Positions 31,837 through 38,324 of a stretch of 64,000 bases of DNA are shown here, one piece after another. The stretch spans positions 158,277 through 222,276 of the forward strand of contig CAWGTZ010000022.1 in the NCBI GenBank assembly GCA_963825555.1. Reading direction: 5' to 3'. How positions within the stretch are numbered: the stretch's first letter is position 1; every line of letters begins with the position of its first letter. This stretch comes from JAGVSR01 sp963825555 (GTDB taxonomy: Bacteria > Pseudomonadota > Alphaproteobacteria > Rhizobiales > Hyphomicrobiaceae). The notes beneath the pieces were generated by a model. It was not told the DNA's origin and searched no databases. It saw nothing but the letters and a program-made list of their open reading frames with translations. A program made the translations under genes and the position numbers.

Positions 31837-32268
31837 ATGCTCATCCGCACACTGTCTGCGGTCCTGGCCGCCGCTGTTTTTTCATTGATTTCGCTGGATG
31901 ATCCGTCCGCCGCAGCCGGTACGTCGGGCGCGGCGAAGCCCGCCGTGGCGGCCGACCTCAGCAAGCCGCGGGACGCCGGTATCCGCTATGGGCAGGCCGC
32001 TGGGATGGCCGTCGTCTGCCTGAATATGAAGCCCACAATGAAAGCCGAGTCGCTCGCTGCGACGTTTTCCGGCGAGGATCTGGAGACGTTCAAGCTCCAG
32101 GCCGAGAACGTTGTGCAGTCCTGGAAGAAAACCCTCTCCTGTGCCCACAATAGCGATCCCAATCCCTGCCGCCTTGCCCACCAGATGAGTTGCCGGGAAG
32201 CCTACAAAGAGATCGGGCCCAATGGCACCATCGCGCCCGGACTCGTGGAGATCACGACCGCGCAGTAG
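31837..32268 (+). CDS. Small exported protein, tandem paralogue 2
   Basis: 143 residues (signal peptide MLIRTLSAVLAAAVFSLISL, cleavage near SAAA). It matches the previous gene in IRYGQAAGMAVVCLNMKPTM, KAESLAATFSGEDLETFKLQ, NPCRLAHQMSCREAYKEIGP and NGTIAPGLVEI. The cysteine positions and the C-R-x(6)-S-C spacing are kept, so the fold is conserved although overall identity is modest. AGGAGG-like GGGAGG is 12 nt upstream. No known domain. Confidence 0.78.
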   Translation: MLIRTLSAVLAAAVFSLISLDDPSAAAGTSGAAKPAVAADLSKPRDAGIRYGQAAGMAVVCLNMKPTMKAESLAATFSGEDLETFKLQAENVVQSWKKTLSCAHNSDPNPCRLAHQMSCREAYKEIGPNGTIAPGLVEITTAQ

Positions 32269-32297
32269 AGACGGCTTGTGTTGCCGAAGGTCGCCTC

Positions 32298-32840
32298 ATG
32301 ACAACTCGCGTTCGCGCCATAAGTGTACTCGTTGTCCTGCTGGGCAGCGTAACAACAGCGGTGGCCGGCACGCCGCTGGAAATCTCTGTGGAACCGGTCA
32401 CGCTGCTTGACGCTGGAAAGATCGCGGGCTGCGGGCTGAAAGCAACCGCGCGGGCCGATGACGCCACGACCATTGGCGAGGTCATCGCCTTTCGCTCCGG
32501 CGACGTCACCGTTTTTTCAGTCCGCGCCCGCGCCGTCGATGGTGCCGGGAACGCTATGCGCCCTTCGCATATCCGTCTCACCACGGCGTCCCACGATACT
32601 CGCACGCTGTTCCCAGCCCCCAGGCCGCATTCCGATGGCCAGATTGAGACACGGGCGCACCTCGCCGGCTTCACCGGTTCAAGCTTTGCACAGGAGCTTA
32701 TGGTGATGGGCGGCCGCTTCGAGGTCCGGCGGGAAGACCAATCGACTCTGACCTTCGATCTCCCCCTCCCCATGCCGCACACCGTGCGCCAAGCCTACCT
32801 GAACTGCGCCGGCGATCTGTTCCGTCCCGAGGACGAGTGA
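32298..32840 (+). CDS. Exported protein of unknown function
   Basis: 180 residues from the ATG at 32298 (signal peptide RAISVLVVLLGSVTTAVAGT). The mature part is beta-rich, with EISVEPVTLLDAGKIAGCGL, GDVTVFSVRARAVDGAGNAM and TFDLPLPMPHTVRQAYLNCA; two cysteines. It lies 29 nt after paralogue 2 and is probably in the same transcript. No known domain. Confidence 0.65.
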   Translation: MTTRVRAISVLVVLLGSVTTAVAGTPLEISVEPVTLLDAGKIAGCGLKATARADDATTIGEVIAFRSGDVTVFSVRARAVDGAGNAMRPSHIRLTTASHDTRTLFPAPRPHSDGQIETRAHLAGFTGSSFAQELMVMGGRFEVRREDQSTLTFDLPLPMPHTVRQAYLNCAGDLFRPEDE

Positions 32841-32846
32841 GCATAC

Positions 32847-32875
32847 ACGGCCGGCCCGACCCGGCCGTTTTTCTT
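32847..32875 (+). terminator. Rho-independent terminator ending the exported-protein run
   Basis: ACGGCCGG (32847-32854) and CCGGCCGT (32861-32868) form an 8-bp stem, followed by TTTTTCTTT. It closes the transcript of the small exported proteins before the thioesterase gene at 32936. Confidence 0.85.
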
Positions 32876-32935
32876 TGCCGGGCCGCGCCCGAGCGGGCAG
32901 TCTTTCCCCCGCATCACGAGCCGAGGATAGAGCGC

Positions 32936-33337
32936 ATGAGAGAACTTCCGCCCCTGCAGCCGGGTCTCAAAGGAACCGCGACGATCACCGTTGAGGCCGA
33001 GCACACGGCAGCCCATGTCGGCAGCGGATGCGAAGAGGTGCTTGCCACGCCCGTAATGATCGCGCTCATGGAGGCCGCCGCAGTCGATTGCGTCGAGCAT
33101 CTGCTCGAGGCGGGCAACACGAGCCTCGGTATCCATATCGCTGTCGATCACACGGCCCCCACCCCCATTGGACGGACGGTGACCGCCACGGCCGAACTCA
33201 AGGAGATCAGGGGCCGGCGCTTGTTCTTCGAGGTCAGCGCCGAAGACGGCGTCCGCACGGTCGGCGCAGGCCAGCATACCCGTGCCGTTGTCGAGATCGA
33301 GGAATTCCGCAAGCGTCTCCTGGACTCGCCAACCTGA
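32936..33337 (+). CDS. FlK-like hotdog-fold thioesterase
   Basis: 133 residues from the ATG at 32936. The hotdog fold carries the features of fluoroacetyl-CoA thioesterase-type proteins: VLATPVMIALMEAAAVDCVE, SLGIHIAVDHTAPTPIGRTV and GAGQHTRAVV. Thr38, Glu46, His72 and Arg116 align with the catalytic residues of FlK (Thr42, Glu50, His76, Arg120). Substrate is probably a short acyl-CoA; the name of FlK should not be taken as proof of fluoroacetate use. The gene starts right after a terminator. Confidence 0.85.
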   Translation: MRELPPLQPGLKGTATITVEAEHTAAHVGSGCEEVLATPVMIALMEAAAVDCVEHLLEAGNTSLGIHIAVDHTAPTPIGRTVTATAELKEIRGRRLFFEVSAEDGVRTVGAGQHTRAVVEIEEFRKRLLDSPT

Positions 33338-33404
33338 ACGGGCTTGCACCGCTTGCGGCCAGGCCGCACACTCGCGCAAAATCAACCCGGAACAGGCCCA
33401 AAAT

Positions 33405-34073
33405 ATGTGTTTTTCAGCGCCCGCCAGTTTCCTTGCCGCGGCCGTCGCCGGCGGAGCAGGCGCGGCGGCTGTCACCCGCATCAGGACCCGATCAGAGATT
33501 CCTCTTGCGGCCATGCCCCTGGTGTTCGCGATGCAGCAGACAATCGAGGGCTTTCTCTGGCTGACCCTCCCCGTGGCCCCGGACGCCCCGATCTCCAGCA
33601 TCCTAACGGAAACGTTCCTGCTTCTTGCCCTTGTGTTCTGGCCGATCTATGCGCCTCTTTCGGCGCTGGCTGTCGAAGCCGATGCGAAACGGCGAAGGTG
33701 GATCACCGTCTGCCTGGCGGGCGGCATCGCTGTCGCTGCATATTTCCTCGGATCGCTCGGCACGGAACCGCGCACGGCCACGATCGACGGTGCTCACATC
33801 GTCTACAGCGCCGACCCGGCCCTGCCTGGCGTGATCCGCGTGCTCTATCCCATCGCGACCTGCTTCTCGCTGATGTTGTCCTCGCACAGTTCAATTCGTC
33901 TCCTCGGTGCTGTCATTTTCCTCGGATCGGTCGTCGCCTATTGGGTCTACTGGAACGCATTCGCGTCGGTTTGGTGCTTCTTCGCAGCCGCTGCGAGCGG
34001 CCTTATCCTCTTTCATTTCGAGTCCGCCAGGCGGCGCGCCGGCGTCGGCGGCCGCTCGACTGACACGGCATGA
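33405..34073 (+). CDS. DUF6629-like multipass membrane protein
   Basis: 222 residues from the ATG at 33405. The start MCFSAPASFLAAAVAGGAGA and LAAMPLVFAMQQTIEGFLWL are typical of this family of seven-helix membrane proteins, with a Cys next to the start Met and a Q-Q-x-x-E-G motif in the second helix. Function unknown. It ends just before a terminator shared with the convergent ald gene. Confidence 0.75.
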   Translation: MCFSAPASFLAAAVAGGAGAAAVTRIRTRSEIPLAAMPLVFAMQQTIEGFLWLTLPVAPDAPISSILTETFLLLALVFWPIYAPLSALAVEADAKRRRWITVCLAGGIAVAAYFLGSLGTEPRTATIDGAHIVYSADPALPGVIRVLYPIATCFSLMLSSHSSIRLLGAVIFLGSVVAYWVYWNAFASVWCFFAAAASGLILFHFESARRRAGVGGRSTDTA

Positions 34074-34075
34074 CG

Positions 34076-34106
34076 AAAAAAGGGGCGGCCCCAATAGGAC
34101 CGCCCC
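34076..34106. terminator. Terminator between convergent genes (mainly for ald)
   Basis: GGGGCGG (34082-34088) and CCGCCCC (34100-34106) form a stem with an 11-nt loop. On the minus strand it is followed by TTTTTT (A at 34076-34081 on plus), so it serves ald best. Confidence 0.8.
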
Positions 34107-34149
34107 CTGATTGAATATACAAAGTCCGCCGGACCCGCCCGCCTGCCGA

Positions 34150-35274
34150 TTACTCAGCCGCGAGCGGCAGGACTTTTCCCCCGCCGATCCGATCGAACCC
34201 GAGAGACGTGGCCACGACCTGATGCATGATCCGTCCGTCCTTCACATTGAGGCCGGCAGCCAGATGCGGATCGCGGTCAAAGGCGGCGAGCCCCTTGTCG
34301 GCCAGCTTCATGACGAACGGCAGTGTGGCGTTGTTGAGCGCCTGCGCCGACGTCATTGGTACTGCGCCCGGCATGTTAGCCACGCAATAGTGGATGATGC
34401 CATCAATCTCAAACGTCGGGTCCGCATGTGTCGTCGGCTTCGATGTCTCAAAGCAGCCGCCCTGGTCGATGGACACGTCGACGAGCACAGCGCCCTTTTT
34501 CATGCGCCCCAGCATCTCGCGCGTCACGAGCTTGGGCGCACTGGCGCCGGCAACGAGTACGGCACCAACCACCACATCGGCGGCCAATACCTCGTTCTCC
34601 ACCGTCTCCATGGTGGAGGCGAGCGTGCGCACGCGGCCTTCGAACAATTCATCGAGCTGGCGGAGGCGCGGCAGTGACCTGTCGAGGATCGACACCTCGG
34701 CGCCCAGCCCGGCGGCCATACGGGCTGCATGCGTACCCACAACGCCACCGCCAAGGACGACGACCTTCGCCGGCTTCACGCCCGGCACGCCGCCCATTAG
34801 AACACCGCGTCCACCAGTCGGTCGGCGCAGCGCGAGGGCGGCCGCTTCGATCGAAAGTCGGCCAGCCACCTCACTCATGGGGGCCAGGAGCGGAAGCGCA
34901 CCGGAAGCGTCCGTCACGGTCTCGTAGGCGATCGCGGTCGCGCCAGAGGCGAGCAGCCCCTTGGCCTGCTCCGGATCCGGAGCGAGATGGAGATAGGTAA
35001 AGAGAACGTGGTCGGGGCGCAGGCGCTCCCATTCGACCTTCTGAGGCTCCTTGACCTTGACGATCATGTCGCTCTTGGCGAACACCGCGTCGGCGTCGGG
35101 CAGGATCGTCGCCCCGGCCTTCTCATAGGTTGCATCGTCCGCAAATATGCCGGCGCCCGCGCCGGATTGGACGTAAACGGTGTGGCCCTTGGCCGTCAGT
35201 TCGCGCACTGAACCCGGCACCAGACCAACCCTAAACTCGTTGCTCTTGATCTCTGTGGGAACGCCGATCCGCAT
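34150..35274 (-). CDS. ald: Alanine dehydrogenase
   Basis: Oxidises L-alanine to pyruvate and ammonia with NAD+ (reversible). 374 residues, the family length. MRIGVPTEIKSNEFRVGLVP, the active-site region FTYLHLAPDP, the NAD-binding VVLGGGVVGTHAARMAAGLG, and DVSIDQGGCFETSKPTTHAD are all present. It is divergent from an Lrp/AsnC regulator gene, with a palindrome between them, which matches the known control of ald genes by Lrp-type regulators. Confidence 0.97.
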   Translation of the reverse strand: MRIGVPTEIKSNEFRVGLVPGSVRELTAKGHTVYVQSGAGAGIFADDATYEKAGATILPDADAVFAKSDMIVKVKEPQKVEWERLRPDHVLFTYLHLAPDPEQAKGLLASGATAIAYETVTDASGALPLLAPMSEVAGRLSIEAAALALRRPTGGRGVLMGGVPGVKPAKVVVLGGGVVGTHAARMAAGLGAEVSILDRSLPRLRQLDELFEGRVRTLASTMETVENEVLAADVVVGAVLVAGASAPKLVTREMLGRMKKGAVLVDVSIDQGGCFETSKPTTHADPTFEIDGIIHYCVANMPGAVPMTSAQALNNATLPFVMKLADKGLAAFDRDPHLAAGLNVKDGRIMHQVVATSLGFDRIGGGKVLPLAAE

Positions 35275-35304
35275 GGTTTCCTCCTAAGGGGCGTTTGGTT
35301 CGCC

Positions 35305-35320
35305 AAATGTGATCACATTT
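35305..35320. promoter_or_regulatory. Perfect 16-bp palindrome between ald and the Lrp/AsnC gene
   Basis: AAATGTGATCACATTT lies 31 nt upstream of ald and 85 nt upstream of the regulator. It is a strong candidate operator for the Lrp/AsnC-type protein. It contains TGTGATCACA without the 6-nt spacer of a CRP site, so CRP is not the likely binder. Confidence 0.65.
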
Positions 35321-35404
35321 TGGGTTGGAAGGTGGGCGTTCTCACTTGAAAAGCCGTGCAGCATTCGCGATTATCTGCGTGATTTTCATCTGAGACGCAG
35401 AAAA

Positions 35405-35896
35405 ATGGCGAATGATGCACTTGATACGCTTGATATGGCCATCCTGGGCGCCCTCTCCGAGAACGGGCGGCTCTCCCAGGTGGAGCTCTCGGAGCGCATA
35501 CCTCTGTCCGCCACAGCCATTGCCCGGCGCATTCGTGCGCTTGAGGAGAAGGGCATCATCGAGGGCTATCAGGCGCGGGTGAGCCGCGCCGCGCTCGGCC
35601 TCAACATGACGGTGCTGGTCCAGATCAGCCTGAAGAGCCAGAGCGAGGACCTGCTCGCCGCATTCGAGAAGGCCGTAGAAGCCGCACCCTCCGTCGTCTC
35701 CTGCCATCTCATGTCCGGCGAGGACGATTACGTTCTGACCGTGCTCGCGCGCGATCTTGCCGATTACGAGCGTATCCATCGCCACGAGCTATCCCGCCTG
35801 CCGGGCGTTACACGTCTGCGATCGAGCTTTGCTTTGCGGGAGGTGAAGTCCCGCGCGTTGCCGGAGACGATGCTCATGCGCGCGCCGCGCGGCTAA
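35405..35896 (+). CDS. Lrp/AsnC family regulator, probably of ald
   Basis: 163 residues from the ATG at 35405 (MANDALDTLDMAILGALSEN). The N-terminal helix-turn-helix is LSQVELSERIPLSATAIARR, followed by the hinge LEEKGIIEGYQARV and a C-terminal RAM/AsnC ligand-binding domain (VVSCHLMSGEDDYVLTVLAR). Such regulators respond to amino acids. The divergent position next to ald suggests it activates alanine catabolism. The gene name aldR or similar is not proven. Confidence 0.92.
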   Translation: MANDALDTLDMAILGALSENGRLSQVELSERIPLSATAIARRIRALEEKGIIEGYQARVSRAALGLNMTVLVQISLKSQSEDLLAAFEKAVEAAPSVVSCHLMSGEDDYVLTVLARDLADYERIHRHELSRLPGVTRLRSSFALREVKSRALPETMLMRAPRG

Positions 35897-36711
35897 CCCT
35901 TTGGCGCGTCGAGCAGGAAGTTTCGCGCCCGTCCGGCCTCGGGTCTGGGCAACGCCTCTGCCTCGTCTTTGAGGTTGACGCCGGAGAGTTTGCGCCTGAG
36001 CGCCTCGCTCGCCAGATAATGCAATTTGTATGCGGCCTCTGCATAAGACAGTCCCTCGGCCCGCACGTTGGAGATGCAGTTGCGGTCCGCATCCGTCAGT
36101 CCCACCTTGGGTTTGTACGTCAGATAGATGCCGAGGCTGTCCGGCGACGAGAGCCCTGGCCGTTCTCCGATAAGCATGGCAACCATCCTCGCGCCGATGA
36201 TCGACCCGATCTCGTCCCCGAGTGCGACCCGCCCCTGGCCGGCCACGATGAGCGGCGCCCGCCTCCAGCCCGCCTTGTCGGAGAGGGGCAGCATCGCCTC
36301 TAGAAACGGCACGATGTTCTTTTCGACCGCGTAGGCAGAAAGGCCATCCGCAATGACGTAGGCGATGTCGAACGGCCCCTTCACCTCGGCGCCAAGCTTC
36401 TTCGCCGAGGCGGGCGATAACCGCCGGCCCAGGTCGGGGCGCTGCAGATAGGTCGGCCTGTCGGGGGCTGCGCTGTGCACCTCAACCGCGGCCCCGAAAC
36501 GCGAAAGATCCTGAACCAGTTTCGACAGGTCAATCGCATGGTGCACGGCACTTCGCGCCCGCGCGTGCGCCAATTGAAATGCCAGATGCTCGGAGGTCGG
36601 CAGACTGACACCCGTGCGGCCCAGCGCGATGCGCGCCGGGGTGTGGCGGCGCAAATGGGTCCACGGATTGGAAATCGTGACGTTCTTGTCGCCGTCCGCC
36701 ATGCGCCTCAC
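35893..36711 (-). CDS. eutC: Ethanolamine ammonia-lyase small subunit
   Basis: 272 residues. With EutB and adenosylcobalamin it converts ethanolamine to acetaldehyde and ammonia. Family features: TPARIALGRTGVSLPTSEHL, LAFQLAHARARSAVHHAID, FDIAYVIADGLSAYAVEKNI and GARMVAMLIGERPGLSSPDS. Its start overlaps the eutB stop by 4 nt (ATGA type), so the two subunits are translationally coupled. The 3' end is convergent with the Lrp gene and overlaps it by 4 nt. No microcompartment genes are seen nearby. Confidence 0.97.
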   Translation of the reverse strand: MRRMADGDKNVTISNPWTHLRRHTPARIALGRTGVSLPTSEHLAFQLAHARARSAVHHAIDLSKLVQDLSRFGAAVEVHSAAPDRPTYLQRPDLGRRLSPASAKKLGAEVKGPFDIAYVIADGLSAYAVEKNIVPFLEAMLPLSDKAGWRRAPLIVAGQGRVALGDEIGSIIGARMVAMLIGERPGLSSPDSLGIYLTYKPKVGLTDADRNCISNVRAEGLSYAEAAYKLHYLASEALRRKLSGVNLKDEAEALPRPEAGRARNFLLDAPKG

Positions 36712-38102
36712 TCCGCAGCCAGCGCACGCCGGAATGCGCGCGGCACGTCCGAAGTCAACCGCACGCCCTCAGTCCCTGTAAAAATCTCCTGCGCCTTCAA
36801 CCAGGCTTCGAACTCCGGCGCCGGCTTCAAGCCGAGCACGCGGCGCACATAGAGCGCATCATGGAACGACGTCGTCTGGTAGTTGAGCATCACGTCATCG
36901 GATCCGGGTATACCCATGATGAAATTGATGCCCGCGACGCCAAGCAGCGTCAGTAGAACGTCCATGTCGTTCTGGTCAGCCTCGGCGTGATTGGTATAGC
37001 AGATATCGCAGCCCATCGGCACGCCGAGCAGCTTGCCACAGAAATGGTCTTCCAGTCCCGCCCGCACGATCTGGCGCCCGTCATAGAGATACTCGGGGCC
37101 GATGAACCCGACGACGGTATTGATGAGCAGAGGTTTGAATTGGCGCGCCACCGCATAGGCTCGCGCCTCGATCGTCTGCTGATCCGCGCCATGATGGGCA
37201 TTGGCCGAAAGTGCGCTCCCCTGCCCTGTCTCGAAGTACATGACATTGTCGCCGACCGTGCCCCGCTTCAAGGATAAGCCCGCCTCATAACCTTCGCGCA
37301 AGATTTTCAAGTCGATGCCGAAGCTCTTGTTGGCCGCCTCCGTTCCCGCAATCGACTGGAACACCAAATCGACGGGCGCGCCGCGATTGATGGCCTCGAT
37401 GGTGGTCGTGACGTGGGTGAGGATGCACGACTGCGTCGGAATCTCGTAGCGCGCGATGATCCCATCGAGCATCTCGACGAGGGTCATCACCTGGCCGATG
37501 CTGTCGGTCGCAGGATTGATGCCTATGACGGCGTCCCCGTTGCCGTAGAGAAGACCGTCTACGATGCTGGCTGCGATGCCGGCCGCATCGTCGGTTGGGT
37601 GATTGGGCTGCAGTCGCGTCGCCATCCGGCCTTCGAGCCCTATGGTGTTGCGGAACTTCGTCACAACCCGGCATTTCTTCGACACGAGCACAAGATCCTG
37701 CACCCGCATGATCTTCGAGACGGCCGCGACCATCTCCGGCGTGAGCCCTGGCGAGAGTTTGGTGAGGGAGTCGGTGGACGCATGGTCGGAGAGCAGCCAG
37801 TCACGAAAGCCACCCACCGTGAGATGCGACACGGCCTTGAACGCGGCCCTGTCGTGCGTGTCGATAATGAGACGCGTGACCTCGTCCGCTTCATAGGGAA
37901 CGATCTGCTCTTCCAGGAAAACGGAGAGCGGCACGTCTGCGAGCGCAATCTGGGCCGCCGCCCGCTCGGCATCACCGGTCGCCGCCACGCCGGCCAACTG
38001 ATCGCCGGAGCGCAAGGGTGACGCCTTGGCGAGGAGATCTTTCAAATCACGGAATACGTACCGTTCGCCACCGATAATGTGAGCGAATGTCCCCATGAGC
38101 AC
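36708..38102 (-). CDS. eutB: Ethanolamine ammonia-lyase large subunit
   Basis: 464 residues, the usual length. Signature regions: GGERYVFRDLKDLLAKASPL, FQSIAGTEAANKSFGID, ARAYAVARQFKPLLINTVVG, and MGCDICYTNHAEADQNDMD. It forms the TIM-barrel catalytic subunit with the active-site residues for the radical reaction. It is the first gene of a two-gene unit with eutC. No cobalamin riboswitch or EutR/EutVW regulator is visible in the 222-bp upstream gap. Confidence 0.97.
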   Translation of the reverse strand: MLMGTFAHIIGGERYVFRDLKDLLAKASPLRSGDQLAGVAATGDAERAAAQIALADVPLSVFLEEQIVPYEADEVTRLIIDTHDRAAFKAVSHLTVGGFRDWLLSDHASTDSLTKLSPGLTPEMVAAVSKIMRVQDLVLVSKKCRVVTKFRNTIGLEGRMATRLQPNHPTDDAAGIAASIVDGLLYGNGDAVIGINPATDSIGQVMTLVEMLDGIIARYEIPTQSCILTHVTTTIEAINRGAPVDLVFQSIAGTEAANKSFGIDLKILREGYEAGLSLKRGTVGDNVMYFETGQGSALSANAHHGADQQTIEARAYAVARQFKPLLINTVVGFIGPEYLYDGRQIVRAGLEDHFCGKLLGVPMGCDICYTNHAEADQNDMDVLLTLLGVAGINFIMGIPGSDDVMLNYQTTSFHDALYVRRVLGLKPAPEFEAWLKAQEIFTGTEGVRLTSDVPRAFRRALAAE

Positions 38103-38324
38103 GCCTCCAGCCCGGCTTCCCGGAAATCAGCCCCCGCACCCTCACTATCACCGAAGCGGCGCGTCCTCTTCAAGCTTTCTCGCCGAAGCCGCGACTGTGT
38201 GACGACGGGAGAGGTGACGTAGCGCGGCTGGACGCCTAGTGTCTGCGCCGAAAGCCTGCGATTCCGGCAGGCCGGCCCCACAACCGCACAATTCCCGATC
38301 AGAGCGAAAAGAAGCCCGCCCGAG

